A stretch of 64,000 bases of DNA. Source: JBOGUF01 sp050696075 (lineage in GTDB: Bacteria; Chloroflexota; Chloroflexia; Thermomicrobiales; UBA6265). Every line of letters starts with the position of its first letter. Position 1 is the stretch's first letter. A program made the position numbers and the translations under genes. Below, one piece after another: positions 8,426 to 17,127 of the stretch. The stretch is from contig JBOGUF010000115.1 of assembly GCA_050696075.1 (NCBI GenBank), forward strand, positions 1-64,000. Direction: 5' to 3'. A model generated the notes under the pieces. That model had not been told where the DNA came from. It worked only from the letters and a program-made list of their open reading frames with translations, and made no database searches.

Positions 8426-8743
8426 ATGGCGACAGCGCATCTCGATCTGCCGATGGTGAAGATCGCCGAGTTCTGCCGGCGGTGGAAGATCACCGAGTTG
8501 TCACTGTTCGGGTCGGCGTTGCGAGACGACTTCGGACCGGAGAGCGACATTGACCTGCTGGCAACCTTTGCGCCAGATGCACCGTGGAGCCTGTTTGATC
8601 TGGTGACCATGGATGACGAGTTGAAGGAGATATTTGGCCGCGACGTCGATCTGATCTCGCGTCGGGCCATCGAGCAGAGCCGAAACCCGATCCGTCGTCG
8701 CAGCATCTTGAACTCGGCCGAGCTGATCTATGCCGCGGCATGA
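8426..8743 (+). CDS. MntA-type nucleotidyltransferase antitoxin
   Basis: A 105-residue minimal nucleotidyltransferase with the polymerase-beta motif GSALRDDFGPESDIDLL: Gly-Ser at residues 29-30, catalytic Asp pair at 41 and 43. Its stop overlaps the start of the HepT gene by 14 bases. In characterised MntA/HepT pairs the MNT protein AMPylates a tyrosine near the HEPN RNase motif and silences the toxin. That is family knowledge, and the matching Tyr is present in the partner. The AGAAAGG site before the ATG supports this start. Confidence 0.9.
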   Translation: MATAHLDLPMVKIAEFCRRWKITELSLFGSALRDDFGPESDIDLLATFAPDAPWSLFDLVTMDDELKEIFGRDVDLISRRAIEQSRNPIRRRSILNSAELIYAAA

Positions 8744-9098
8744 TCCTGAACGTGATCAAGCCGCCCTGTGGGACATTGCAGATGCGGCGCGGTTGATTGC
8801 CCAACACTTAGCCGGACGATCTCGAGAGGATTTGGCTTCGAATCTCGAGTTTCAATCGTTGGTGGTTCTCCGGCTCATGATTATCGGTGAGGCGACCAAA
8901 CGACTTTCCGCCCATTTGCGCGAAGCGCATCCGGAGATTCCATGGCGCAGGGCCGCTGGCATGCGCGACGTGCTCATTCACCAATACGATGAGATAGACC
9001 TTGACCAGGTTTGGAATGTGACAACCCAAGAGATCCCAGAGCTGCTGTTTGCGGTCGAAGCCCTGATTCTGCCGGTTGAGAATTCAGAAGACGCCTAG
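8730..9098 (+). CDS. HepT-type HEPN RNase toxin (DUF86)
   Basis: A 122-residue, mainly helical HEPN protein. The RX4-6H nuclease motif is intact: Arg79 and His84 in RDVLIHQY, with Tyr86 directly after, the residue modified by MntA in studied systems. The early part (LWDIADAARLIAQHL) and GEATKRLS are typical DUF86 features. It overlaps the antitoxin gene by 14 bases, implying translational coupling. It presumably cleaves RNA when not AMPylated. Confidence 0.9.
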   Translation: MPRHDPERDQAALWDIADAARLIAQHLAGRSREDLASNLEFQSLVVLRLMIIGEATKRLSAHLREAHPEIPWRRAAGMRDVLIHQYDEIDLDQVWNVTTQEIPELLFAVEALILPVENSEDA

Positions 9099-9140
9099 CA
9101 AGCCTCGACGTTCGTTATTCCACCCGACTGTGCTCATGCC

Positions 9141-9518
9141 CTATCGCTCGAAAGCGCGAACCAGTACGATCCCGGCGCCACAGGCGGCCAACCCGAGGAG
9201 GTTGCTGCCGAGGACGTAGGCGAGGGCCTGGCCCCAGGCGCCGTCCTCGATGAGGATGATCGCCTCGTAGGTGTAGGTGCTGAAGGTGGTGAAGCCGCCG
9301 AGGAAGCCGACGACGACGAGGCGGCGCCAGACGGGGTCGGCGATGACGACCTCGGTGAGCAGCGTCAGGACAATGCCGATGGCGAGGGAGCCGGCGAAGT
9401 TGACGAGGAAGGTGCCGTAGGGAAAGGCGCCGCCGATACGGTCGCCGACAATGGCGCCGACGACATAGCGCGCGTTCGCGCCGGTGAACCCGCCGACGCC
9501 AACCCAGAGATACTCCAC
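9141..9518 (-). CDS. crcB: CrcB/Fluc fluoride channel
   Basis: A four-helix membrane protein of about 125 residues that dimerises to export fluoride. The GTG at 9518 is preferred because AAGGGGG lies five bases upstream; a frame extending to 9575 adds an unlike N terminus. Diagnostic signatures are GGFTGANARYVVG in helix 1, GTFLVNFAGSLAIG in helix 2, and GFLGGFTTFSTYTYE in helix 3 with the sodium- and fluoride-contacting Thr/Phe/Ser residues. I looked upstream for a fluoride riboswitch and saw none. Many genomes carry two different crcB genes; only one is here. Confidence 0.93.
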   Translation of the reverse strand: MEYLWVGVGGFTGANARYVVGAIVGDRIGGAFPYGTFLVNFAGSLAIGIVLTLLTEVVIADPVWRRLVVVGFLGGFTTFSTYTYEAIILIEDGAWGQALAYVLGSNLLGLAACGAGIVLVRAFER

Positions 9519-9704
9519 GACCACCCCCTTCGCCCGCCAGTATAGCGGCCGAAGGGGCGATTCGTGGGACAGCACTACCTACCGGTGTTTCGCGTCGTTC
9601 GCTTTGCCGTGCGCCTCGCGGGGCGGGCGTTCGGTACGCGGTTCGGCGTCTTGCCCGCGGTCCTGGGGGACGAGGCGGTTCCAATGGACAGCCCTCATGC
9701 CCCA

Positions 9705-9803
9705 GCCCCCTCTTCCTCAATACGGAGGGAGAGGGGAAGCCGCGCCGTCCACCGTTCCCCTCTCCCTCGCAAGGGAGAGGGGTGGCGCGCAGCGCCGGGG
9801 TGA
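9705..9803. repeat. Palindromic intergenic element rich in CCCTCTCCC
   Basis: AGGGAGAGGGGAA (9726-9738) is the complement of TTCCCCTCTCCCT (9755-9767), and AGGGAGAGGGG recurs at 9772-9782. The element therefore has a nested hairpin plus a direct copy. It fills most of the roughly 295-base gap between the fluoride channel and formamidase genes; nothing else is seen there. Confidence 0.65.
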
Positions 9804-9812
9804 GGGCTGCCG

Positions 9813-10718
9813 CTACCGGCTAACCTCTCGCACACTCTTGGGAAAGACGGCGTAGACGGTGGCGTCGCAGCCGGGGATGCGGGCGCACTGGCCGATGCGA
9901 ACATCGCCGCGGGCGCTGACGAGAAGGAAGGCCTCGGTGCGGGTCAGCGGGAAGCGGTCCATGAGGAGCAAGGTGAGGGCCTCGACGGCGTCGTGGACGG
10001 CGTCTTCGAGCGCGGGGCCGATGCCGATGGTGATCCAGCTTGCCGCGGTTTCGACCCAAGGGCGAGAGAGGCCGCTGCCCGTGACGAGATCGACGCGGAC
10101 GTCGACCTCGCCGCTGATTTCGACGCCGGTGCCGCAGACCTCACCGTCGCCCATCGAAGCGTGCAGATCGCCGATCGCGAGCAGGGCGCCGGGAACGTGG
10201 ACGGGGGGGTGGACGGTCGCGCCGGTCGTAATCGCGTTGACGTCGAGGTTGCTGCCGATCGGGCCGGGGTGGGCGGTGTAGACCGTCCCTTCGGCGGGGG
10301 CGACGCCGATGACGCCGACCATCGGGCGGGCGGAGAAGCGCAGCTTATCGCCGAAGATCAGATCGTCGCCCTCGACGCGGACCATGACCACGCCGTGTTC
10401 TTCGATCCCGTCCTGGATGACTCCGGCGCCCGTGAGGGCGCGGGCGAAACCGAGCGGGCCGAGGCGCACGTCAAGGAGCTCGACGACCAACTCGTCGCCC
10501 GACTCGGCTCCTTCGACGAAGATGGGACCGCCGGCCGGATTGACCTTTTTCGGGTCGCGGATGGCGACGAAGGCCGGGACGTCCTCCGCTTTGAGGATGC
10601 GGCCGGTCGAAGTGTCGTAGGTCTCGATCGTGATTGATTCGCCGGGGCGCACCGTTGCCACGGGCGGCGTATTGGCCGAAAAGTGGTAACTGAGCTGGTC
10701 ACGTTGGATACGCTGCAT
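9813..10718 (-). CDS. Acetamidase/formamidase family protein
   Basis: A 301-residue cytosolic amidase of the FmdA/AmdA family, which hydrolyses formamide or short amides to ammonia and the acid. The ATG at 10718 has AGGAGG six bases upstream. Family features: an N-terminal SITIETYDTSTG, the NPAGGPIFVEGAESGDELVV block, the HPGPIGSNLD loop, and LGDLHA-like AIGDLHASMGDGEVCGTGVE that provides metal ligands. The C-terminal half is the usual ASWITIG...RTEAFLLVSARGDVRI fold. Length matches the family. The actual amide is unknown. It is divergent from the GYD gene. Confidence 0.9.
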   Translation of the reverse strand: MQRIQRDQLSYHFSANTPPVATVRPGESITIETYDTSTGRILKAEDVPAFVAIRDPKKVNPAGGPIFVEGAESGDELVVELLDVRLGPLGFARALTGAGVIQDGIEEHGVVMVRVEGDDLIFGDKLRFSARPMVGVIGVAPAEGTVYTAHPGPIGSNLDVNAITTGATVHPPVHVPGALLAIGDLHASMGDGEVCGTGVEISGEVDVRVDLVTGSGLSRPWVETAASWITIGIGPALEDAVHDAVEALTLLLMDRFPLTRTEAFLLVSARGDVRIGQCARIPGCDATVYAVFPKSVREVSR

Positions 10719-10836
10719 GAAGGTCCTCCTGGGTGGGGATTGTTTGATAACACGGTATCGAGTGTAAGATGGGCGGGCATCAGGCTTCATTATCCGCGGA
10801 ACGTCGATCCTATGGGATAGATGAGGAGGAACGGCG

Positions 10837-11130
10837 ATGGCGACCTTTGTTTTGCTCTCCACGTTGACCGACGAAGGGGCGAAGACGATCCGGCACGATC
10901 CGGGGCGGATCCAGGAAGTCAACGCCGAAATCGAACGGTTGGGGGTGAAGGTCCTCAGCCAGTGGGCGGTGCTGGGGCCGTACGACTTCGTCAACGTCGT
11001 CGAGGCGACGGACAACTTGGCTATTGCCCGTGTCTCGGCCGAACTCGCCTCCCGCGGCACAATCCGGATCACGTCGATGCCGGCCATCCCGATCGAGGAG
11101 TTCATCGGAGGGTTGGGGGCGAGTTCGTAG
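10837..11130 (+). CDS. GYD domain protein
   Basis: A 97-residue single-domain protein of the GYD family (ferredoxin-like alpha/beta fold, function unknown). It starts VLLSTLTDEGAKTI, has VKVLSQWAVLGPYDFVNVVEA (the GxYD signature) in the centre, and ends with RITSMPAIPIEEF. GAGGAGG precedes the ATG. The 118-base gap to the divergent formamidase gene would hold promoters for both; a possible TTGATA...TAAGAT with a short 15-base spacer at 10744-10770 is weak. Confidence 0.9.
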   Translation: MATFVLLSTLTDEGAKTIRHDPGRIQEVNAEIERLGVKVLSQWAVLGPYDFVNVVEATDNLAIARVSAELASRGTIRITSMPAIPIEEFIGGLGASS

Positions 11131-11132
11131 CC

Positions 11133-11160
11133 GGTAGGCGTGAGGCAGTAGGCGGTAGGG
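11133..11160. repeat. Degenerate heptamer array (GGTAGGC family)
   Basis: Four in-phase 7-bp units GGTAGGC, GTGAGGC, AGTAGGC, GGTAGGG start two bases after the GYD gene stop codon. Confidence 0.6.
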
Positions 11161-11170
11161 GTGACGGGGC

Positions 11171-11539
11171 GTGGAGACGGCTGATCCGGCTGGGCTGAAG
11201 GCGGCGCTGGCATCGGCCTTGAGCGAGGTCTTGCAGACGGAGGAGTTCGATCTGGTCGAGGACGAGACGGGCGCGCTGGAGGCGATGTCGGACCAGTGGA
11301 CGTTGTGGGTCGAGGGGTGGCCCGGTGGGGTCGCGTTCGTGACGATCGACGACGAGCCGGCGGACGCGGATGCGGCGCGGATGCGGGAGGCGCGGCGGCG
11401 GGTGATGGGTGTCGCCGTCGACCGGGCGCTGGCTGCGGTTGATCGCGACATCGGCGGGGCGCTGGCGGCGGCGCTGCGGTCGTCGGGCGATCCGCTGTCG
11501 GGCGATCTGGCCCTGGCGCTGGACGAACAATCAAGTTAA
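11171..11539 (+). CDS. Hypothetical acidic protein
   Basis: A 122-residue frame with a GTG start and no recognised family. The product is acidic in the first half (EVLQTEEFDLVEDETG), has a Trp-rich SDQWTLWVEGWPGGVAF core predicted as a strand-turn-strand, then a long basic/alanine helix (ARMREARRRVMGVAVDRALAA). There is no signal or membrane segment. It lies between the GYD gene and a peptidase fragment in the same direction. It could be a small alpha/beta domain protein. Confidence 0.55.
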   Translation: METADPAGLKAALASALSEVLQTEEFDLVEDETGALEAMSDQWTLWVEGWPGGVAFVTIDDEPADADAARMREARRRVMGVAVDRALAAVDRDIGGALAAALRSSGDPLSGDLALALDEQSS

Positions 11540-11560
11540 GGGCGAGCCTGGGGGAGGAGC

Positions 11561-11926
11561 TTGAGCCAAACGGTTCGTCATGCGGCGGTTGAAGCTCGGG
11601 TGCGCGCCAGGGTGTCGGCGGAGCGGTTGCAGGAGCATTTGGAGGGTTTTAGCAGGCTCTTTCGAGATTCGGGGAACGAGGATGAGTGGAACGCGGCACG
11701 GTACATCGTAGTCGCGCTCGCGGATCTTGGCGTTCACGGGGACATTCTTGCGTTCGACTCGCTGTTTTCGTGGCCGCTCGAAGGCACGCTTGAAGTCCTC
11801 GCCGGCGATGGGGCGGTCGTTGAGGCGATACTCTTCCGCGCTGACGAACCGACCGAAGACGAAGCGGTCGTGCATGTGATGATCGGGACGAGCGTCAGGG
11901 AGGACGCCTCGCCACGACCTCCTTGA
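11561..11926 (+). pseudogene. N-terminal fragment of an M28-type peptidase
   Basis: The 121-residue frame reads LQEHLEGFSRLFRDSGNEDEWNA, ARYIVVALADLGV, then a beta-rich stretch (FDSLFSWPLEGTLEVLAGDG). From family knowledge this is the start of M28 zinc aminopeptidases with an inserted PA domain, which usually run past 400 residues. After about residue 110 the frame ends in an unrelated SVREDASPRPP tail. No zinc-ligand part (H.D, E, D, H) follows. The rest of the gene was evidently deleted, and the next gene begins 120 bases on. The TTG start at 11561 is weakly supported. Confidence 0.5.
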
Positions 11927-12047
11927 CCCATGCGTGCCGTCGGGCGTGGCGGTGGCGCGGACCGGGCGCCGGCGTGCATCCTTGACGGGAGACGGGAGAC
12001 CGCTGCCGCCCTCCCGGCGGCGGATCGGACGCGCTAAGGAGCCAGCC

Positions 12048-12914
12048 GTGTCGAATCGTCGGGCCAACGCACTGCTCGGGTACCCCCCGGACGCCCGCCT
12101 GCTCATCGTCAACGCCGACGACTTCGGGATGTACCACGCGGTCACCGCGGGCATCCTCCGCGCGCTCACGGCCGGCGTGGCGCGGTCCACGACCCTGATG
12201 GTGCCCTGTCCCTGGGCGGGGCACGCCATGCGGCTGCTCCGCGACCACCCGGACATCGCCTGCGGCGTCCACCTGACTGTCATCGCCGACTTCGCCGACT
12301 ACCGGTGGGGGCCGCTCAGCCCCCGGCACAAGGTGCCGTCCCTGCTCGACGAGACCGGTGCCTTCTACCGCAACGAGCGCCAGGCCGCGTTGCTGGCCCG
12401 CGCCCGGCTGGACGAGCTGGAGGCCGAGTTCCGCGCCCAGATCGAGACCGTGCTGGCGGCCGGTCTGCGGCCGACCCACCTCGATTGGCACTGCCTGCGC
12501 GACGGCGGGCGGCCCGACGTCTTCGACCTCACGTGCGGGCTGGCCACCGAGTACGGCCTGGCGCTGCGCGTCTTCGACCCGACCCGGAGCGAACGGCTGC
12601 AGCGGCGGGGTCTGCCCGCGGTCGATCAGGGGGTGGTAGACAGCACGCGGCTGGCGACGGCGGGCAAGACGGCCCGGTTGGTGCGGCTGCTGCGGGACCT
12701 GCCGGCCGGGCTGAGCGAGTGGGCGGTCCACCCCGGTCGTGGCACCGCCGAGGCGCGGGCCATCGACGGCTGGTGGCCGAAGCGCGCGGCAGACCTGCGG
12801 TTCTTGGTGTCGCGGGAGGCGCGGGAGACGGTTGCGGCGGAAGGGATCGTCTTGCTGGACTACCGCCCGCTGCAGGCGATCTGGGACCGCGACCGCGCGC
12901 GTCGCCTGGCGTAG
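12048..12914 (+). CDS. ChbG/HpnK (YdjC) family carbohydrate deacetylase
   Basis: A 288-residue polysaccharide/oligosaccharide deacetylase of the YdjC/ChbG family. The GTG at 12048 is set by AAGGAG at 12036-12041. The metal and catalytic motif NADDFG (Asp24-Asp25) follows a short strand. The second His is in GVHLTV, the THLDWH motif gives further metal ligands, and EWAVHPG near the C terminus is the usual closing motif. ChbG removes one acetyl group from chitobiose-type sugars; HpnK acts on hopanoid sugars. Here the surroundings (sugar importers, glycosidases) favour an acetylated oligosaccharide substrate. Cytosolic; no signal peptide. Confidence 0.88.
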   Translation: MSNRRANALLGYPPDARLLIVNADDFGMYHAVTAGILRALTAGVARSTTLMVPCPWAGHAMRLLRDHPDIACGVHLTVIADFADYRWGPLSPRHKVPSLLDETGAFYRNERQAALLARARLDELEAEFRAQIETVLAAGLRPTHLDWHCLRDGGRPDVFDLTCGLATEYGLALRVFDPTRSERLQRRGLPAVDQGVVDSTRLATAGKTARLVRLLRDLPAGLSEWAVHPGRGTAEARAIDGWWPKRAADLRFLVSREARETVAAEGIVLLDYRPLQAIWDRDRARRLA

Positions 12915-13026
12915 GACTCCCGAGGGCCGGCCCCCGGGCCGCTTCGGGCGCCCGCGTCACCCCAGCCCTGCCAGGACCGACCGCGAGCGACGTCGTTGAC
13001 GAAGTGAGCCACTGACGTGGCGCCAG

Positions 13027-13055
13027 TTGCCAACGAGAATCGATTGCGATAGATT
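13027..13055 (+). promoter_or_regulatory. Likely promoter of ABC importer A
   Basis: TTGCCA at 13027-13032, a 17-base spacer, and TAGATT at 13050-13055. It is placed 70 bases before the binding-protein start at 13126, giving a leader of about 60 bases. The 12,915-13,125 gap has no other recognisable feature. Confidence 0.5.
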
Positions 13056-13125
13056 GACGCCCTTCCGCGAGATCGCGTCGCGAATGAACGAACCACAACC
13101 GCTCAGCGGAAAAGGAGAGATGACG

Positions 13126-14589
13126 ATGTCTTCGAACGGCTCGCGCCTTACCCAGTTCGGTGGTCGGAATGGCAAGATTGACCGGCGGGCGTTGCTGCAC
13201 GGCGCCGCGGCGCTCGGCGGCGCGGGGTTGCTCCGGGCAAATTCGGTCGCGGCGCAGGATGCGGCGACGGTGGCGGGCTACGAGTGGCAAAGCGTCGGGG
13301 CCAGGACGATCGAGGGCGCCGAGCAGACATTCGAGTTCGCCGATCGGCAGGTGCTCGTCTCCCAGGCGGGGGAGGCCGAGCTCGAGTTCTGGACGATCAA
13401 CCTGAAGGGACCGTACGGAACTTGGATCGAGTCGTTCCTCGAAGACTACCAGGAGGTCAACCAGGGTGTTTCGATCCAGTGGGTCGACGTGCCCGGCGCG
13501 GAGGTGGCGCAAAAGTACCTCTCGGCGGTGAGCGCGGGCCAAGCGCCGGACCTCGCCAACACGTACGAGATGCCGCGCTTCATCGAGCTGGGCGCGCTGG
13601 CCAACATCGCGGAGTACCTGCCGGAGGAGAACGCGGCCGAGTTTTACGAAGGGTTCCTGGCGGGACTGACCTTCGACGGGCAACTGTACGGTTTCCCCTG
13701 GTACGCCTCCACGGGCGGGTTGATCTACAGTCGGCGGCTGATTGAGGAGGCCGGGGCGGACCCGGACGCGCCGCCGACGACCTGGGACGAGGCAATGACC
13801 CTCTCCCGGACGATCAAGGACGCCACGGGTAAGTACGGCCTGCTGATGGCCGTCGGCCAGGGTGAGCTGGTGCAAATCCTCCAACAAGAAGGAGTGCCGC
13901 TGGTCAGCGAGGACCGCACGGCGGCGGCGCTGAACACGCCGGAAGCGGTCGAGCTCTTCGCGAAGTGGCAAGCGTTCTACCAGGAGGGTTATCTGCCGCC
14001 CGAGGGGACGACGGTTAACCCGCGGGACGCCAACGAGTGGTACTACGCCGAGCGCGGTGCGATGGTGCCGTCGAACGCGGTGGTGATCGTGCGGCGGGCC
14101 GACCCGGCGGTGATCGAGGGGTTGGATACGGACGTCGCCTCGTCGCTGAAGGGCGCGAGCGGGCAGTCGATCACGACCGTGCAGTACTTCGTGGTGGCGG
14201 CGAACACGGAGAATCCGCGAGCGGCGGTCGACTTCGGGGCGTACGTGACCGGTACCGGGTTGCAGATCGAGTTCATCACGCAGGTGCCGATCTTGCCGAG
14301 CCGGGTCTCGGTGACGGAGGATCCCGGTTTCCAGGAAAACTTCATCAACAAGGAGGCGACGGGGCGGAGTCAGCAGGAGTTGCTCGATCGCGGCTTCAAG
14401 CTGCAACTGGCGGAGTTGGAGAACGCCGTCCTCGACTTTAACGCGACGCCGACGGTCGTCGGCTGGGCGCGCATGTACGACCTCTTCAAGCAAGAGACGA
14501 ACACGATGTTCGCCACCGATCAGTCGGCCGAGGACACGCTGGCGAACATCGAGACGGGGTGGAACGAGATTCTGGCGGAAGAGGAGTAG
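13126..14589 (+). CDS. ABC sugar importer A: extracellular binding protein
   Basis: A 487-residue solute-binding protein of the sugar type (family 1). The ATG at 13126 is eight bases from AAGGAG at 13112-13117; two earlier in-frame ATGs are less well placed. Residues 1-40 form a Tat-like signal: IDRRALLHG then AAALGGAGLL and a VAAQDA cleavage region. The mature protein shows the usual family 1 pattern: FWTINLKGPYGTWIESFLED, an aspartate-rich hinge, LYGFPWYASTGGLIYSRRLI, and C-terminal helices. It is the first gene of an operon with two permeases (14818 and 15803). The sugar is unknown. No ATPase gene follows. Confidence 0.9.
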   Translation: MSSNGSRLTQFGGRNGKIDRRALLHGAAALGGAGLLRANSVAAQDAATVAGYEWQSVGARTIEGAEQTFEFADRQVLVSQAGEAELEFWTINLKGPYGTWIESFLEDYQEVNQGVSIQWVDVPGAEVAQKYLSAVSAGQAPDLANTYEMPRFIELGALANIAEYLPEENAAEFYEGFLAGLTFDGQLYGFPWYASTGGLIYSRRLIEEAGADPDAPPTTWDEAMTLSRTIKDATGKYGLLMAVGQGELVQILQQEGVPLVSEDRTAAALNTPEAVELFAKWQAFYQEGYLPPEGTTVNPRDANEWYYAERGAMVPSNAVVIVRRADPAVIEGLDTDVASSLKGASGQSITTVQYFVVAANTENPRAAVDFGAYVTGTGLQIEFITQVPILPSRVSVTEDPGFQENFINKEATGRSQQELLDRGFKLQLAELENAVLDFNATPTVVGWARMYDLFKQETNTMFATDQSAEDTLANIETGWNEILAEEE

Positions 14590-14692
14590 GGTGCGAGCGT
14601 GGCACTCGGCGCGGTCGTGCCTATTGCCGCGCGGGGCTGAAGCCGCCGCGCTGACTCCCATAAGCCGGCTGAAGACCGGCTGAGAACGGGGT

Positions 14693-14768
14693 CGTCATTC
14701 TGAGCCGTGGCGAGGAATCTCTCCGCTCGTGTTGTCGGACGCGATTCCTCTCCGCGATCGGCATGACG
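14693..14768. repeat. MITE-like palindrome upstream of permease
   Basis: CGTCAT (14693-14698) and ATGACG (14763-14768) close an imperfect hairpin with an inner GAGGAATC (14712-14719) / GATTCCTC (14743-14750) pair. A further CGGCTGAAGACCGGCTG repeat lies just upstream. It occupies the gap between the binding protein and first permease genes and may attenuate read-through so that binding protein exceeds permease. That role is inference. Confidence 0.6.
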
Positions 14769-14817
14769 GAGGGACGTCGGCTTGGCGCGGGGCGGCGAGA
14801 TAACGGGAACCTGAGAG

Positions 14818-15759
14818 ATGGCAACCCTCGCGCGGACAACAGAAAGCGTGATTGAGGCGTGGCGGCCGCGGCCGCGGTGGCGGCGGACGTTGGGGAGGAC
14901 GGTGACGGCATACCTCTTCCTCCTGCCGACGTTCGTGATCCTCGGGACGTTTCTCGTCTATCCCCTCTTTGCCAGCATCTGGTACAGCTTCCACGACTAC
15001 AACGTGGTGCAGCCCGCGGTCTGGATCGGGCTGGACAACTACCGGGAATTGCTCGACGACGACGTTTTCAAGAACGCCTTTCGGAACACGCTTGTCTATT
15101 CGGCAGGGGTGATTCCCGGCTGTACGATCCTGCCGCTCTTCATGGCGCTGCTGGTGAACCGGGCGGGTCGGGGGATCACGTTCTTCCGCGTCGCGTTCTA
15201 CATCCCCGTGATTACCTCGATCGTCGTCGTCGGTATCGTCTGGAAGTGGATGTACTTCGAGGACGGGATCATCAACAGCATCCTGCGGGCGACCGGAATC
15301 GTCTCGAAGCCGGTGCCGTTCCTGAGCGACCCGGACATCGCCCTCTACGCGATCATCGCGGTCACGATCTGGAAGGCGTCCGGCTACTACATGGTTCTCT
15401 ACCTGGCGGGGTTGCAGAGCCTGCCGCGGGAGTTGGACGAGGCGGCGATGATCGACGGGGCGAACCGCTGGCAGCGTCTTTGGAACGTCACCATCCCGCT
15501 CCTGAAGCCGACGATCACGCTGGTGGCAGTGGTTGCTTCGATCGGGGCGATGAAGGTCTTCGGCGAGATCTACGTGATGACCTCGGGTGGGCCGGCGGAG
15601 CGGACGAACACGCTCGTCTTCTACGTCTACAAGCAAGCGTTCGTCTTTTTGAAGATGGGATACGCCTCGGCGGTGGCGGTGGTGCTCTGCCTCTTCCTGG
15701 TCGTGCTGTCGCTGGTGAGCATCAAGGTGTCCGAGCGAGGAGGGCCGACCCATTATTAG
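14818..15759 (+). CDS. ABC sugar importer A: MalF-type permease
   Basis: A 313-residue inner-membrane permease with six predicted helices. The first starts VTAYLFLLPTFVILGTFLVY, followed by the sugar-permease signature PLFASIWYSF. The EAA loop that docks the ATPase is LPRELDEAAMIDGANRWQRL. The N terminus lacks the large periplasmic loop of E. coli MalF, as is usual in this group. It pairs with the MalG-type permease at 15803, 43 bases downstream. Confidence 0.93.
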   Translation: MATLARTTESVIEAWRPRPRWRRTLGRTVTAYLFLLPTFVILGTFLVYPLFASIWYSFHDYNVVQPAVWIGLDNYRELLDDDVFKNAFRNTLVYSAGVIPGCTILPLFMALLVNRAGRGITFFRVAFYIPVITSIVVVGIVWKWMYFEDGIINSILRATGIVSKPVPFLSDPDIALYAIIAVTIWKASGYYMVLYLAGLQSLPRELDEAAMIDGANRWQRLWNVTIPLLKPTITLVAVVASIGAMKVFGEIYVMTSGGPAERTNTLVFYVYKQAFVFLKMGYASAVAVVLCLFLVVLSLVSIKVSERGGPTHY

Positions 15760-15802
15760 GCGAGCAACGGCTCATTCGACCGCGGCCCGAGGGGAAACGG
15801 GT

Positions 15803-16630
15803 TTGCGGGTGACCTGGCCGGATCGGGTCGTGCGCTACGGCCTGCTGCTGGCGCTGGCGATCATCTTCTTGGGGCCGTTCTACTGGCTGGTGATCACGGC
15901 GCTCAAAGGTGCGGGGCAAAACGTCTTCTCCTACCCGCCGCAACTGATCCCCCGGCCGCCGACGCTCGAGTCATTTCGCGATTTGTGGGAGGTGGGGCCG
16001 TTCCACCGGTATATCTTCAATTCGGGCTTCGTGGCGGTGGCGACGGTGCTGGCCAACCTGCTTTTTTGCTCGATGGCGGCCTACCCGCTGGCGCGAATGC
16101 GCTTTTTTGGCCGTGACGTCATCTTCTATTTGATCTTGGCGACGCTGATGATCCCGTTCGAAGTGACGTTGATCCCCTCCTTTCGGGTGATCAGCGAGTT
16201 GGAATGGGTCGACACGTATCAGGCATTGATCGTGCCGGCGGCGGTCAGCCCGTTTGCGATTTTCTTGCTGCGGCAGGCGTTCCTGACGATCCCGATCGAA
16301 CTGGAGGAGGCTGCGCGGATCGACGGCGCCACCGACTTCCGCATCTACTGGCAGGTGATGTTGCCGCTGGCCGTGCCGAGCCTGGCGACGGTGGCGATCT
16401 TCGTCTTCGTTGCCGAGTGGAACTCGCTCTTGTGGCCGGTGATCGTCTTGAAGAGTCAAGAGATGCTTACCCTGCCGATCGCGATCACCTTCCTGGATTC
16501 GAACTTCTACGGCGGCTGGCGGCAGATCGCGGCCGGTTCGACCTTGTCGATCATCCCGATCCTGCTCGTCTTCCTGGCCGCCCAGCGGTACTTCATCTCC
16601 GGGCTGACGGCGGGGTCGTTGAAGGGGTAA
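15803..16630 (+). CDS. ABC sugar importer A: MalG-type permease
   Basis: A 275-residue permease with six helices. The TTG at 15803 is preceded by GAGGGG; a GTG two codons later is an alternative. The EAA loop is PIELEEAARIDGATDFRIYW, and the C terminus has the ISGLTAGSLKG ending common to MalG-type subunits. It forms the heterodimeric channel with the MalF-type partner. Its last third has a diverged partial copy at 17427-17560. Confidence 0.93.
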   Translation: MRVTWPDRVVRYGLLLALAIIFLGPFYWLVITALKGAGQNVFSYPPQLIPRPPTLESFRDLWEVGPFHRYIFNSGFVAVATVLANLLFCSMAAYPLARMRFFGRDVIFYLILATLMIPFEVTLIPSFRVISELEWVDTYQALIVPAAVSPFAIFLLRQAFLTIPIELEEAARIDGATDFRIYWQVMLPLAVPSLATVAIFVFVAEWNSLLWPVIVLKSQEMLTLPIAITFLDSNFYGGWRQIAAGSTLSIIPILLVFLAAQRYFISGLTAGSLKG

Positions 16631-16731
16631 AGAACTGGCGAAGGATGCCCCATCCGCGGTGCGGCACGTAGGTATGGCAGGGGCATGATTTGCGCCCGCG
16701 GCCTCCGGTGTTCATCCGCTATGATTCGATC

Positions 16732-17127
16732 ATGACTGATGACCCCGAGGCGCTATTGCTGAAAGCAGCGGAGAGTCTGGCAGGGGCGGAAAGCGAGTTT
16801 GTCATGGGCCGGTACAACAACTGTGCCAATCGATGCTATTACGCGTGTTTCCAAGCGGCGGTGTCGGCGTTGCGGCGTGCCGGGATCGCGCGTCGCGGCG
16901 AAGAGTGGGGACACGACTTTGTACAAGCCCAGTTTGCCGGCCACTTGGTGAATCGACGCAAGCTGTACTCGCCCGTTCTCCGTGATGTCTTGCCCCGATG
17001 CTTCGCCCTTCGGCAGACGGCGGACTATGAAGGTCAGCAAATAACAGAGACCCAGGCGTCTCGTGCCCTTCGTCGGACGCGGGAGTTTGTCGGTTCGGTT
17101 CAGGGGAAAGGAGCGAACTCCCGATGA
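16732..17127 (+). CDS. HEPN domain protein
   Basis: A 131-residue helical protein of the HEPN superfamily. The first helical part is LLLKAAESLAGAESEFVMGR and the signature NCANRCYYACFQAAVSAL follows. A possible RX6H-like RRGEEWGH lies near residue 58. Members are often RNase toxins or partners of nucleotidyltransferases. No nucleotidyltransferase is beside it, but its stop overlaps the next gene by four bases (ATGA), pointing to a two-gene module. The module sits between a permease gene and a truncated permease copy, suggesting insertion with flanking duplication. Confidence 0.75.
   Translation: MTDDPEALLLKAAESLAGAESEFVMGRYNNCANRCYYACFQAAVSALRRAGIARRGEEWGHDFVQAQFAGHLVNRRKLYSPVLRDVLPRCFALRQTADYEGQQITETQASRALRRTREFVGSVQGKGANSR

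Noticed and set aside
9519..9700. Fluoride riboswitch before crcB
   Set aside because: I looked for the GG..GAUGG and pseudoknot parts on the minus strand and could not find them.
12529..14661. 710-codon minus-strand frame
   Set aside because: It runs opposite a clear binding-protein gene with signal and ribosome site; the product is Arg-rich and featureless.
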